From Clostridiales bacterium (GTDB lineage Bacteria > Bacillota > Clostridia > Peptostreptococcales > Acidaminobacteraceae), in assembly GCA_030446305.1 (NCBI GenBank), contig JASUSA010000027.1, positions 1 to 40,931 of the forward strand: a DNA stretch of 40,931 nucleotides, in the 5' to 3' direction. The notes beneath the pieces are model-generated. The model was given only the letters and a program-made list of their open reading frames with translations, was not told the origin of the DNA and did no database searches. The position numbers and the translations under genes were made by a program. How positions within the stretch are numbered: position 1 is the first letter of the stretch; every line of letters starts with the position of its first letter. This document shows positions 15,226 to 24,397 of the stretch, piece by piece.

Positions 15226-16282
15226 TACAGCAGCGGAAGAACCAATGATTTTTCTCGAAAATGATTTTGAATTTGTTTCTCAGGAGAATCGGTCACATAT
15301 TGACGAGACATATACGAGTCAATCGTACTGGAAGGATGTTTCGAAGCGATTTTTCAGAAATAAAGGCGCAGTCGTTGGCCTAATCTGTATCATATTAATC
15401 GTTTTTATGGCCATTGTTGGCCTAGACTTAAACGATTATGCTTTTGATGAACAAACCATTACGCATCAAAATCTGCCGCCGCGCATCCCAGGCATTGAAA
15501 ACCTCGGTATTTTTGACGGCAGTGAAACGATGAACACCTCTACAGGTGTGGTAAACCGCAACAAATATATTGCCGAAGATGGTTCCGTTACCGGACTTGA
15601 GGATGTATATTACTGGTTTGGCACAGATGTACTTGGCAGAGATATCTTTACGCGAACTTGGATGGGGACGCGCATATCACTCTATATCTCGCTGGTAGCC
15701 GTTTTGGTTGATATGGTGTTCGGCTTGAGCTATGGTTTGATCTCCGGTTATTTTGGCGGCAAAGTCGATAATGCAATGCAGCGCTTTGCAGAAGTCCTAA
15801 ACGGCATTCCCAACTTGGTTGTCGTAACCCTCTTGATAATCGTTTTAAAGCCGGGTCTTATGACCATTACGTTTTCACTGATGATTACGGGATGGATTGG
15901 CATGAGCAGGATTGCCAGAGCGCAGATGCTGAAACTAAAACAGCAGGAATTTGTACTGGCATCACGCACGCTGGGGGCAAGGGATTTTTTCATCATTTTT
16001 AAAGAGATACTGCCCAATATATTTGGACAGATTATCACGAATACGATGTTCTCAATTCCAACGGCGATCTTTACAGAAGCTTTTCTGGCGTTTATCGGAC
16101 TGGGCGTGCCGGTGCCAATGGCTTCGCTGGGACTGCTTATCAGCGATGCGTTTAAATCTTTTACAACACATCCATACATGATTATCCCGCCTGTTGTCGT
16201 ACTCGCGATTCTAATGCTCAGTTTCAACATGCTGGCAGATGGCATTCGCGATGCCTTCGATCCAAAGATGAAAGAAATGTAG
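15218..16282 (+). CDS. oppC: Oligopeptide ABC transporter permease (OppC type)
   Basis: A 354-residue permease. It has an N-terminal cytoplasmic tail of about 50 residues, a first helix (VVGLICIILIVFMAIVGL), an extracytoplasmic insert with FGTDVLGRDIFTRTWMGTR, the signature entry to the transmembrane domain of OppC/DppC proteins, and a coupling loop with ASRTLGARDFFIIFKEILPN. The family ending DGIRDAFDPKMKEM is present. The ATG at 15218 lies inside oppB after AAAGGAGGA at 15204-15212; a longer upstream reading is the oppB sequence in another frame. Confidence 0.93.
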   Translation: MNNTAAEEPMIFLENDFEFVSQENRSHIDETYTSQSYWKDVSKRFFRNKGAVVGLICIILIVFMAIVGLDLNDYAFDEQTITHQNLPPRIPGIENLGIFDGSETMNTSTGVVNRNKYIAEDGSVTGLEDVYYWFGTDVLGRDIFTRTWMGTRISLYISLVAVLVDMVFGLSYGLISGYFGGKVDNAMQRFAEVLNGIPNLVVVTLLIIVLKPGLMTITFSLMITGWIGMSRIARAQMLKLKQQEFVLASRTLGARDFFIIFKEILPNIFGQIITNTMFSIPTAIFTEAFLAFIGLGVPVPMASLGLLISDAFKSFTTHPYMIIPPVVVLAILMLSFNMLADGIRDAFDPKMKEM

Positions 16283-16291
16283 GGGGCGAAG

Positions 16292-17386
16292 ATGACAGAA
16301 GCGATAAAAAAGGAAGAAAAGATATTATCAATCAGAGATTTGTCCATCTCATTTCAAACGGCGCTGGGCAGTGTTGATGCCATACGCGGGGTTGAACTGG
16401 ATCTCTATCGCGGTGAAACACTTGCCATTGTAGGCGAAAGCGGCAGTGGTAAGTCGGTTACCATGAAAGCGGTTATGGGTATTCTCAGCAGCAATGGCGT
16501 CATTAATTCCGGCAGCATTGACTTCACTTATTATGACAATGATGAAAAAATTGATGTGGACATTTTGAAATTAACCAAGAAACACATGCGTTCGCATATA
16601 AACGGCAAACACATTGCCATGATCTTTCAAGATCCAATGACATCCCTTAATCCGACGATGAACATTGGTGCCCAGATTATGGAGGGAATGATTTGGCATA
16701 AGAAGGCCAATAAAAAAGAGGCATATCAGCGCGCACTGGAACTGCTGGAACTCGTGGGCATTACCGATGCAAAAAAACGAATGAAGAACTATCCGCATCA
16801 GCTTTCAGGCGGCATGCGTCAGCGCGTTGTCATTGCCATTGCACTGGCATGTAACCCGGATCTTCTGATCTGTGACGAGCCGACGACGGCGCTGGATGTT
16901 ACCATACAGGCGAAAATTTTGGAACTGATTAAAGACATTCAGAAAAAAATGAATATCTCTGTCATCTACATTACACATGACTTGGGGGTAGTGGCCAAAG
17001 TTGCGGATTATGTTGCCGTTATGTATGCCGGCAAGATTGTTGAGAAGGGTACTGTTGACGAAGTATTTTACGATCCAAGACATCCGTATACATGGGGACT
17101 TTTGTCGGCGATGCCGGATCTCGATACTTTTGACGACGTCCTATACACGATTCCGGGATCGCCGCCTAACCTCAGCCATAAAGTTGAGGGTGACGCCTTT
17201 GCCGATCGCAATATTTACGCGCTGAATATTGATCATCGTCTGGAACCGCCGATGTTTAAAATCTCGGATACACACTATGCCGCCACTTGGCTTCTGCATG
17301 AAAAAGCACCAAAGGTTGAAATGCCAAAGGCGCTTAAAGAACGCATTGAGAGAATGCTAAAGGAGGCGAGCGATGATGGACAATAA
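16292..17386 (+). CDS. oppD: Oligopeptide ABC transporter ATPase (OppD type)
   Basis: A 364-residue ATPase. Walker A is GESGSGKSV, the Q-loop is MIFQDPMTSLNP, the signature is QLSGGMRQRVV, Walker B is LLICDEPTTALD and the switch His is in ITHDLGVV. The C terminus carries the oligopeptide/dipeptide ATPase extension with HPYTWGLLSAMP and IPGSPPNL. In most OppD proteins this tail contains cysteines for an Fe-S cluster; here the matching positions read GDAFADRNIYALNID without cysteine. AGGGGG precedes ATG 16292. The end overlaps oppF by 14 bases. Confidence 0.93.
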   Translation: MTEAIKKEEKILSIRDLSISFQTALGSVDAIRGVELDLYRGETLAIVGESGSGKSVTMKAVMGILSSNGVINSGSIDFTYYDNDEKIDVDILKLTKKHMRSHINGKHIAMIFQDPMTSLNPTMNIGAQIMEGMIWHKKANKKEAYQRALELLELVGITDAKKRMKNYPHQLSGGMRQRVVIAIALACNPDLLICDEPTTALDVTIQAKILELIKDIQKKMNISVIYITHDLGVVAKVADYVAVMYAGKIVEKGTVDEVFYDPRHPYTWGLLSAMPDLDTFDDVLYTIPGSPPNLSHKVEGDAFADRNIYALNIDHRLEPPMFKISDTHYAATWLLHEKAPKVEMPKALKERIERMLKEASDDGQ

Positions 17387-18299
17387 ACAGCCGCTGCTGG
17401 ATGTGAAAGACTTAAAACAGTTTTTCAGAATCAGCAATAAGTTTACCGTCAAAGCGGTTAACGGCGTCTCATTTCATATTTATCCCGGCGAAACCTATGG
17501 ACTCGTCGGCGAATCCGGCAGTGGGAAATCAACGATTGGCAGATCGGTGATACGCCTTTACGACCCGACTGCGGGAACGATTAACTTTGATGGTGTTGAT
17601 ATTTCCGGCAAGCTTTCGGATACAGAAGTTCAGCATCTAAGGACCAATATGCAGATGATTTTCCAAGATCCAATGGCGAGTCTCAATCCGCGTCGAAAGG
17701 TGCTGGATATTATAGCACAGGGTCTTGACGTGCATCATCTTTGCAAGTCAAAACAGGAGCGGGAAGAAAAGGTCTATCAGATTCTGGAGAAAGTTGGTCT
17801 TTCAAGAGAACACGCCAATCGCTATCCGCATCAGTTTTCAGGTGGTCAGCGCCAGCGAATCGGTATTGCGAGGGCACTCATCATGAATCCCAAACTGATT
17901 ATTGCAGATGAAGCCATCAGTGCACTGGATGTGTCCATTCAGGCGCAGGTCGTCAACCTTATGAAGGAAATTCAGCGTGAGACCAATATCGCCTTTTTGT
18001 TTATTGCACATGACCTTTCCATGGTCAAGTATATCTCGGATAGAATTGGCGTGCTGCATTTAGGGTATCTGCTTGAAACGGGGACAAAGGAAGAAATTTT
18101 TTCGAATCCGGTTCATCCCTATACACGATCGCTTTTATCGGCCATTCCGCTTTCCAATCCTCGGATTGAAAAGCATCGTACTTCTGAAACTTACGAATAT
18201 GAAACCAGTGGTATTGACTATGCCAAAGGTGTCAGCAATCACATTGACGGTACGCACTATGTACATGCGACGCCGGAAGAACTAAAGGTATGGTTGTAA
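17373..18299 (+). CDS. oppF: Oligopeptide ABC transporter ATPase (OppF type)
   Basis: A 308-residue ATPase that pairs with OppD. Walker A is GESGSGKST, the Q-loop is MIFQDPMASLNPR, the signature is QFSGGQRQRIGIARAL, Walker B is LIIADEAISALD, with Ala in the usual Pro position, and the switch His is in IAHDLSMV. HPYTRSLLSAIP marks the family C-terminal extension. ATG 17373 lies within oppD after AAAGGAGG at 17360-17367. It closes the operon at a strong hairpin. Confidence 0.93.
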   Translation: MMDNKQPLLDVKDLKQFFRISNKFTVKAVNGVSFHIYPGETYGLVGESGSGKSTIGRSVIRLYDPTAGTINFDGVDISGKLSDTEVQHLRTNMQMIFQDPMASLNPRRKVLDIIAQGLDVHHLCKSKQEREEKVYQILEKVGLSREHANRYPHQFSGGQRQRIGIARALIMNPKLIIADEAISALDVSIQAQVVNLMKEIQRETNIAFLFIAHDLSMVKYISDRIGVLHLGYLLETGTKEEIFSNPVHPYTRSLLSAIPLSNPRIEKHRTSETYEYETSGIDYAKGVSNHIDGTHYVHATPEELKVWL

Positions 18300-18326
18300 T
18301 CGGCATTAACAGTAAAACAAAATAGG

Positions 18327-18362
18327 TATAGGCCTTCACTTTGTGAAGGCCTATATTTTTTA
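18327..18362 (+). terminator. Bidirectional terminator between oppF and the convergent TetR gene
   Basis: A perfect 13-bp stem, TATAGGCCTTCAC (18327-18339), loop TTT, GTGAAGGCCTATA (18343-18355), is followed by a T run (18356-18361). On the other strand the flanking A-rich stretch (18315-18322) gives a weaker U tract, so it can serve both genes. Confidence 0.9.
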
Positions 18363-18370
18363 GTTCAAAG

Positions 18371-18922
18371 TTAAAATAATGGTGTTCCAAACGTATCTTT
18401 TAAAAGCTGGATAAGTTCTGTAGGCGTTAAAATTGCACCCTGATCGATCCAGTACAACAGTACGTTATTCAGGCCGCCAATACAATAAGCCAAAACGTAT
18501 TGAATCTTGTCTTCGTTAAAGCTGCTGCTTTTTTCGGATTTAATTAAATAATAGATTTCCATTGCATTGATTCGACAGATAGCATTAAAGTCAAAGGGCA
18601 CATCTTGATTTTTGATTAACAATAAAAGTGTTTTGTGTGCATGCCAAAATTCAAAATATGCAAACGCAATGTCTTTGTAGACGTAGGAATGAAGCGCCTT
18701 AATTTTTGACATGAGCTGTGTATGCATATTGGTTAAATGTTCATCGATAATATCATCTTTTGTCTTAAAAAGACGGTAAAATGTTTTTCGGCTTAATTTA
18801 GCTTCTTGACAAATTTGAGTAATGGTTATTTCTGAATACACATGGTTCGTCATTAATATGAGCAAAGCATCCGTTAATCTTTTTTTTGATTTCATGCCAT
18901 TGATTTTATGTTCAGCGGTCAT
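18371..18922 (-). CDS. TetR/AcrR family transcriptional regulator
   Basis: A 183-residue regulator. The N-terminal helix-turn-helix is seen in ITITQICQEAKLS followed by RKTFYRLFKTKDDIIDEHL (residues about 34-66), matching the TetR pattern. The C-terminal two thirds is helical, aromatic-rich and resembles the dimerisation domain of the TetR_C/DhaS-like group, ending in the GGLNNVLLYWIDQGAILTP segment. ATG 18922 (minus strand) follows GGAG at 18930-18933; the adjacent GTG at 18925 is too close to it. It converges on oppF. Its target is unknown. The region 18923-19260 between the two regulators holds only the terminator described below and no gene that I can support. Confidence 0.88.
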   Translation of the reverse strand: MTAEHKINGMKSKKRLTDALLILMTNHVYSEITITQICQEAKLSRKTFYRLFKTKDDIIDEHLTNMHTQLMSKIKALHSYVYKDIAFAYFEFWHAHKTLLLLIKNQDVPFDFNAICRINAMEIYYLIKSEKSSSFNEDKIQYVLAYCIGGLNNVLLYWIDQGAILTPTELIQLLKDTFGTPLF

Positions 18923-19175
18923 CACTAATCTCCATGTCGTTTGTTGATGAATTTGTGAAAGTGGAACCCAATAATCAAGCCCTCTTATTGAATATAGGTT
19001 TGGCTAAAATAAGCATATAATAAATTTGCAGCGTGCACAAGCTGGAATGGCTATGAAAACCATACACTGCGTCATTACTCACGAGGTGCAATCACTGCTT
19101 TTTTCTGTATAATTAGCAGCATTGGCAATGTTATTTCAAAGATTGCATCAGGCATTAAAAAATAGTCAATGGGTG

Positions 19176-19218
19176 AAAAAAGGCTGTCCCATCTGCCGTG
19201 ATTGCGTGATGGTCAGCC
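19176..19218 (-). terminator. Intrinsic terminator of the second TetR gene
   Basis: Read on the minus strand, GGCTG-A-CCATC (19218-19208) pairs with GATGG-GA-CAGCC (19193-19182) across a 14-base loop, followed by six T residues (19181-19176). It lies about 40 bases after the stop codon at 19261. Confidence 0.8.
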
Positions 19219-19260
19219 TAGTGTATGTAGAACAGATTTGCGACAAAAGCATAATCTCGT

Positions 19261-19836
19261 CTATCGGTCGCTTAAGTCAATGAGATTATTGAAGATCTGC
19301 AGCATGATTCGCGCCATTTCTTCTGGCGATTCACGATTTTCTTTATTAATCCATCGCTGCAGAATATTGTAGCCGCCATAAACAATAAAATCATAGTAAT
19401 AATTTGGGTCTACCTTTGCATGATTTTCAGGCATAAGGTTTTCCAGCTGTGCCTTGATGGTTGGCAAATAAAGTAGTTTTACGGGGAATTCAGGATCGAC
19501 ATTAGAGTTTATCAGCATTTTAAACAGCTCAAGGTTTTGGTCGATGAATTGAATAATACGTGTTAAATTATCCTGACTTGCACTCGAGCGATCCATGAGG
19601 GCATTTTTTTTATCGGTTAACTCTGCTTCGATTCCCATTAATACTTCTTTTTCCATTTCTGCGAGCACTTCAAACTGAGAGCCATAGTGTTTATAGAAAG
19701 TGGAACGGTTAATGCCGGCATTTTCGCATAGTTCTCGTATGGAAATCGCATAAATGCTCTCGGTTTGAAGCATTGCCATTAAGCTGTCTTTTAAGAGGCG
19801 TTTGGTGAGTCGCACGCGTTGATTTTCATTGGTCAT
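19261..19836 (-). CDS. TetR/AcrR family regulator of the divergent RND exporter
   Basis: A 191-residue regulator. The helix-turn-helix is seen in ISIRELCENAGINRSTFYKH (residues about 26-45), and a YGSQFEVLAEME segment follows as in other TetR proteins. The C-terminal domain ends with DFIVYGGYNILQRWINKENR, the ligand and dimer region typical of the DhaS-like/TetR_C_7 group. ATG 19836 (minus strand) follows GAGGAG at 19843-19848; a longer open frame to 20154 crosses the promoter region and is rejected. It is divergent from the RND exporter gene and a palindrome sits between them on both -10 boxes, so it probably represses both and is relieved by a pump substrate. Confidence 0.88.
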   Translation of the reverse strand: MTNENQRVRLTKRLLKDSLMAMLQTESIYAISIRELCENAGINRSTFYKHYGSQFEVLAEMEKEVLMGIEAELTDKKNALMDRSSASQDNLTRIIQFIDQNLELFKMLINSNVDPEFPVKLLYLPTIKAQLENLMPENHAKVDPNYYYDFIVYGGYNILQRWINKENRESPEEMARIMLQIFNNLIDLSDR

Positions 19837-19942
19837 TGTTTTCTCCTCGCTATGTAAGTTACTCAGGTATCTATTTTTTGATGTAAGGGCAACATTTTTT
19901 AAATATGTGTTGCTTTTGCAACGATTAGGCACGAACAGTCGG

Positions 19943-19971
19943 TTGTATAATCGACATGTGTAGATTATAAT
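19943..19971 (+). promoter_or_regulatory. Promoter of the RND exporter operon
   Basis: TTGTAT (19943-19948) and TATAAT (19966-19971) are spaced by 17 bases. The start of transcription would be near 19978, about 52 bases before the exporter ATG. The promoter is covered by the palindrome at 19946-19969. Confidence 0.7.
19946..19969. promoter_or_regulatory. Palindromic operator candidate overlapping both divergent promoters
   Basis: TATAATC (19946-19952) and GATTATA (19963-19969) are perfect inverted arms with 10 bases between them; inside, ACA (19954-19956) has partial symmetry with TGT. The 24-bp size suits a TetR dimer site. One arm is the -10 of the minus-strand promoter, and the element covers the spacer and most of the -10 of the plus-strand promoter. 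Confidence 0.7.
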
Positions 19972-19992
19972 GATTGCTGTTAGATTTGTCAA
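19964..19992 (-). promoter_or_regulatory. Consensus promoter of the divergent TetR gene
   Basis: On the minus strand TTGACA (19992-19987) and TATAAT (19969-19964) are both perfect with an ideal 17-base spacer. The transcript would begin near 19957 with a leader of about 120 bases. Its -10 box is also one arm of the palindrome. Confidence 0.8.
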
Positions 19993-20029
19993 TGTAATGA
20001 CAGCAGAGAGAGACGAAAGGAGATTATGC

Positions 20030-23000
20030 ATGACAAAATTAGCATTGAATCGTCCCGTATCGGCAATCATGTTTATTATTGCGATTGCCGTCTTTGGGAT
20101 TGCATCAATTTTTAGTTTTAAAATGGAAATGTTTCCGAGTATGGAAGTGCCCATGCTCGCCGTTACGTATGTTTATCCAGGGGCACCGGCAGACATCGTT
20201 GAGAAAGATGTCGTCGAAGCGGTAGAAGACGCTTGTCGGGGTTTAAGCAGTTTGGATAGTTATACAGCGTATTCATATGAAAACTATTGTACCATTGTCT
20301 TTTCATATCAGTATGGTGTCAATATTGACAATAGTTATATGGACCTTACCAAAGCACTGAATAACATGGATTTGCCTTCTGAAGTGGAAGAACCCATTAT
20401 TCTTGAAATGACATTTGATTCACACACGGCGGCGACGCTTTCTTTAGCGGTACAGTCATCGGACAGTGATGCGCTGACGGCGATTGTCAACGATGAAATC
20501 ATTCCGGAACTTGAAGCTGTTTCAGGCGTTGCACAGGTGAAAACATCTGGGGGCAAAGAAAATAATGTTCAAGTCATTCTGGATTCGAAAGCAATGGCGC
20601 GTTATGGCTTGTCAATTGGTGATGTCGCCAATTACATTGGCAGTGCTGACTTCAATATGCCTGTTGGCAAATTCTCGGCGAAAAATAGGGATATCACGGT
20701 TGCTGCATCTGAAACCGTCGATTCGCTTTCGGCACTAAGGCAGATTCCGATGATGACAGGTAAGGGTAGCCTGATTACCCTATCTGATATTGCAGAGATC
20801 CGCGTCGATTCGGAAGAACAGGAGAGCGTCAGTGTATTTAACGGCTCACCGAGTATTACCATCGATCTATCGAAAGCGCAGAGTGCCAATACGGTCGCTG
20901 TTACAGACGGCGCTTTAGCAGTCGTTGAAAAATATGCGAAATCTTATCCTGACATCGATTTTCACATTATCAACAACAATGGCGACGCCATTCAAAAAAT
21001 TTTAATATCCATTTTAAAAACGCTGATGATCGGGGCGGTTTTGGCGATGATCGTCATCTTTATGTTTTTTGGTGATGCTAAGGCGAGTCTGATTGTGGGC
21101 AGTTCAATCCCGCTATCGCTATTGCTTGCAGTTTCAGTCATGCGTTTATCAGGTTTTACGCTGCATTTAATGACGGGCAGTGCACTGGTGATCGCAATCG
21201 GTATGATTGTCGATAATTCCATTGTCGTCATCGAAAGCTGTTTTCGACATCAGAAGGAAGCTGCAACTTTTCGGGAGGCGGCTGTAAAGGGGACCAAATC
21301 TGTCATTGCTTCAGTCACGGCATCGACGATAACAACGAGTGTCGTCTACCTGCCGTTTGCCATTATGAGTGGTTTTGCAGGTCAATTCCTTTCTGAATTT
21401 GGCTATACCATTATTATTATTATGGTCAGTTCACTACTTAGTGCGGTAACAGTTGTTCCGCTCTTTTACACCTTGCTTAAACCGGTCGAGAAAAAGGGGC
21501 TTCGAATGGATCGCCTTTTGAGTCATGTAACAAAGGTTTACCGCCGTATGATGCCCAATCTTCTTAAACATCGGGCAACGGTAATTGGCGGCGCCGTTCT
21601 GTTGTTTGCAGGGGCGATTGTATTGGGATTGAGCTTAAATTTTGAATTGCTGCCGACAACGTATGACGGCAGTATTATGGTGGAAGCTGTGTTTAGACCG
21701 GGGACGACGATAGAAGCCATGACAGAACAGGCAAGCCGCATAGAAGCGTGTCTGCTGGAAGATTCGCATTTTAAAGAAGTGAATATGGTAATTGCCGATT
21801 CGAAGGCTTCATTTACAGCGTACAGTGATGAAGAACAAACGCGAAGTTCGGAAAAGGCGGTTTCTGAATACAACAAAAAGTTTAAAACTTATCCCAACAT
21901 GGATGTGACGGTACTGCCAACAGGCGGCAACAGTTCATCACTGGGGTTCTTGGTACAGCCTTATACAATGATCAATTTGCAGAGTTTTGAACTTGATAAG
22001 GCAATTGCTGCAGCAGATTCTCTAAAAGATGAACTGTCAATGATTCCCGGTGTCGTTCAGGTTAATGCTGAGAGCGGCGCATCAGCCACGCAAGCGGTTA
22101 TTCGAACGGATGCGCTGAAAGCAATGCACTACGGGTTAACGCCGGCACAGGTGGCGATTGAAATCTATTATGCCTTAAATGGCGTCGATGTAATGTCGAC
22201 AACGCTAGACGGTAAAACTTATGATTTAAAGGTAACATATCCCGACGGTACTTATCTTGATGCCAATACGCTGATGAATAAGCAAATTCGTACGGGTACA
22301 GGCGGCGTAACGACAATTGGCAATATTGCAGAAGTCCATTATGAAGATGTCTTGCAGTCGCGTGTCAGAATGGATGGCAAGTATATGGCTTCGCTTCAGG
22401 TTATTCCCGATGTAGCGCATATGATGGATGTGACTTCCGCTGTGAAAGCGTATATGAAGGATGTAGCACTTCCCGATGGCATTGCCGTTGCGGAAACGAC
22501 GGATGATCGTATTCTAAATGAGGAACTGACGAAAATGGCAATTTTTGTACTCGCAGGTATTTTTCTTGTCTTTTTAGTCATGGCGATGCAGTTTGAATCG
22601 CCGCGATTATCTTCTATGGTAATGATGAGCATTCCATTTAGCTTTATTGGTTCGATCATTATGATGCGGCTGTTTGGCATCAATATCAGCCTTATTTCCA
22701 TGCTCGGTGTTATGACATTGGTTGGGACAGTTGTCAACAACGGGATACTCTTTGTTGATACTGCAAATATGTTGAAACGCAATATGCCGGCCGAAAAGGC
22801 ATTGATTGAAAGCGGTGTGATACGTCTGCGTCCCATCTTAATGACGACGTTGACAACAGTCATTGCCATGATTCCCATGTCGCTTGAAAGAGGCGGCAAT
22901 ACGGGCATGATGAGCGGTCTGGCGATTGTCATCATTGGCGGTTTAATAACGTCGACACTTTTAATCCTGTTGTTCTTGCCGAATTTCTATTTGCTGATTG

Positions 23001-23059
23001 CAGGCAAAAAAAGCGAAACACTGGGACTAACCATGGCATCGTCCGATTACGACGCGTAG
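20030..23059 (+). CDS. RND-family (HAE1-like) efflux transporter
   Basis: A 1009-residue proton-driven exporter of the AcrB/SwrC type. Two similar halves are seen, each with one N-terminal helix, a large extracytoplasmic domain and a six-helix bundle. The first half begins with NRPVSAIMFIIAIAVFGI and the pump helix 4 reads GMIVDNSIVVIES, keeping the first but not the second of the two Asp residues of AcrB. Helix 10 reads GTVVNNGILFVDTANM, with Asn where AcrB has Lys940, as in Gram-positive relatives. A conserved RPILMTTLTTVIAMIP segment is present. ATG 20030 follows AAAGGAG at 20017-20023. It is followed by its adaptor and controlled by the TetR next door. Substrate unknown; drugs, lipids or detergents are typical. 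Confidence 0.92.
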   Translation: MTKLALNRPVSAIMFIIAIAVFGIASIFSFKMEMFPSMEVPMLAVTYVYPGAPADIVEKDVVEAVEDACRGLSSLDSYTAYSYENYCTIVFSYQYGVNIDNSYMDLTKALNNMDLPSEVEEPIILEMTFDSHTAATLSLAVQSSDSDALTAIVNDEIIPELEAVSGVAQVKTSGGKENNVQVILDSKAMARYGLSIGDVANYIGSADFNMPVGKFSAKNRDITVAASETVDSLSALRQIPMMTGKGSLITLSDIAEIRVDSEEQESVSVFNGSPSITIDLSKAQSANTVAVTDGALAVVEKYAKSYPDIDFHIINNNGDAIQKILISILKTLMIGAVLAMIVIFMFFGDAKASLIVGSSIPLSLLLAVSVMRLSGFTLHLMTGSALVIAIGMIVDNSIVVIESCFRHQKEAATFREAAVKGTKSVIASVTASTITTSVVYLPFAIMSGFAGQFLSEFGYTIIIIMVSSLLSAVTVVPLFYTLLKPVEKKGLRMDRLLSHVTKVYRRMMPNLLKHRATVIGGAVLLFAGAIVLGLSLNFELLPTTYDGSIMVEAVFRPGTTIEAMTEQASRIEACLLEDSHFKEVNMVIADSKASFTAYSDEEQTRSSEKAVSEYNKKFKTYPNMDVTVLPTGGNSSSLGFLVQPYTMINLQSFELDKAIAAADSLKDELSMIPGVVQVNAESGASATQAVIRTDALKAMHYGLTPAQVAIEIYYALNGVDVMSTTLDGKTYDLKVTYPDGTYLDANTLMNKQIRTGTGGVTTIGNIAEVHYEDVLQSRVRMDGKYMASLQVIPDVAHMMDVTSAVKAYMKDVALPDGIAVAETTDDRILNEELTKMAIFVLAGIFLVFLVMAMQFESPRLSSMVMMSIPFSFIGSIIMMRLFGINISLISMLGVMTLVGTVVNNGILFVDTANMLKRNMPAEKALIESGVIRLRPILMTTLTTVIAMIPMSLERGGNTGMMSGLAIVIIGGLITSTLLILLFLPNFYLLIAGKKSETLGLTMASSDYDA

Positions 23060-23099
23060 CCGTTTATAGACTAATCATTGATGGAAGGGAAGGAAAACC

Positions 23100-24302
23100 A
23101 TGTACAATTATCATAAAACGGGAATGCTTATCATTATTGTCTTAGCAATAGGAATGTTGGCAGGCTGTGGGAAGGACGACGCATTGACGGTTTCAAACAC
23201 GTCGATTGCTGTAGCAACACAAACGGCAGAAAAGGGCATGCTGTCGATAAACGGCAGTTTTATTGGCACAGTCTCATCTGAGAATCGTGCAAATGTTATC
23301 GCTCAGGTCTCGGGCGTCGTGGAATCAGTTAATGTATCTGTTGGCGATCCTGTCGAAGCAGGTGAATTGCTTTGTCAAATAGATGATTCAGCTGTTCAGC
23401 ATAATATTGAAAGCGCACAGGCTGGATACGAAAGTGCCGTTGCCGGCTATGAAACGGCGACAGCCAATTATTCTCCAAGCAGTGATGCGTCCTCACTTGA
23501 AAATAAAGTACGTTTAGCAAGACAAAATGCAGATAATATGCGCCAACTCTTCCAGGAAGGCGCTGTTTCTCAGGCTCAGCTCGACAATGCCATAGACGGA
23601 CAGATTGAGGCAGAAGCGGCGCTTAAAACCGCTCAGGCGGGGATTGATACGGCACAGGCTGCTATGCAGTCTGCAGAAGCGGGCGTTAATGCCGCACGCT
23701 ATCAAATGAGCCTATACCAGTTAACCGCACCAATTTCGGGAATTGTTGATGCAGTGAATGCCACTGAACATAATCTTCTGCCGTCTGGGACAGTTGCCCT
23801 CATGATTTCAGATCCAGACAGCAGATCTGTGGTCTTCTATGTTTCAGATCAGGTAAAGGCGCAAATGACAGAAGGAAATGCCGTAACGGTTCGTTATAAT
23901 GGGACTGAATACCAGGGAACGGTGCATGAGGTTGGTAAGGCAATTGACATGACCACCGGTTTATTTGGCATTAAGGCAGTGCTTCCGGGCGCTTCAGATT
24001 TGCCAATTGGCGTAACGGTTGAATTGACCACAGTTACCCAGATTGCAGAGGATCAGATACTCGTGCCTTATGATGCACTTTACTTTGAAAACGGAAAGGC
24101 GTATGTCTATGTTGTCGAAGATTCAAAAGCGGTAAAACGCGACGTAACGGTAGCGCTGTATGATGCAGCAACCGCAGCCATTCAAGATGGCTTAACTGTA
24201 GGTGAAACGGTGATCACGAGCTGGTCTTCTACATTGAAAGACGGTGTAGCTGTCAGCACAGATTCAAGTCAGGCGCTTGAAGAAAGTGATATGATGCAAT
24301 AA
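23100..24302 (+). CDS. RND periplasmic adaptor-like lipoprotein (membrane fusion protein)
   Basis: A 400-residue lipoprotein (lipobox MLAGC near residue 23). The biotinyl-lipoyl hybrid motif halves are ANVIAQVSGVVESVNVSVGD and LTAPISGIVDAVNATEHN. Between them is an Ala/Gln/Glu-rich coiled-coil hairpin (residues about 100-205). The beta-barrel and membrane-proximal domains follow, with ILVPYDALYFENGKAYVYVV. It is the adaptor for the RND pump, 40 bases upstream. No TolC-like outer component is in the window, as expected in a monoderm. ATG 23100 follows GGAAGGGAAGG at 23083-23093. Confidence 0.92.
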   Translation: MYNYHKTGMLIIIVLAIGMLAGCGKDDALTVSNTSIAVATQTAEKGMLSINGSFIGTVSSENRANVIAQVSGVVESVNVSVGDPVEAGELLCQIDDSAVQHNIESAQAGYESAVAGYETATANYSPSSDASSLENKVRLARQNADNMRQLFQEGAVSQAQLDNAIDGQIEAEAALKTAQAGIDTAQAAMQSAEAGVNAARYQMSLYQLTAPISGIVDAVNATEHNLLPSGTVALMISDPDSRSVVFYVSDQVKAQMTEGNAVTVRYNGTEYQGTVHEVGKAIDMTTGLFGIKAVLPGASDLPIGVTVELTTVTQIAEDQILVPYDALYFENGKAYVYVVEDSKAVKRDVTVALYDAATAAIQDGLTVGETVITSWSSTLKDGVAVSTDSSQALEESDMMQ

Positions 24303-24397
24303 AATAGTCTAATAAGGGCAGCTGTATATGCAGTGATCTGCGGCAGCAACTGTATGTCAGCTGTCAGCATATCATGATGAAGTGAAGTGGAGTGGAG

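Noticed and set aside
19837-20154. N-terminal extension of the second TetR protein back to 20154
   Set aside because: The extension has no ribosome site at its start, crosses the divergent promoters and operator, and overlaps the RND start. GAGGAG before 19836 fixes the start.
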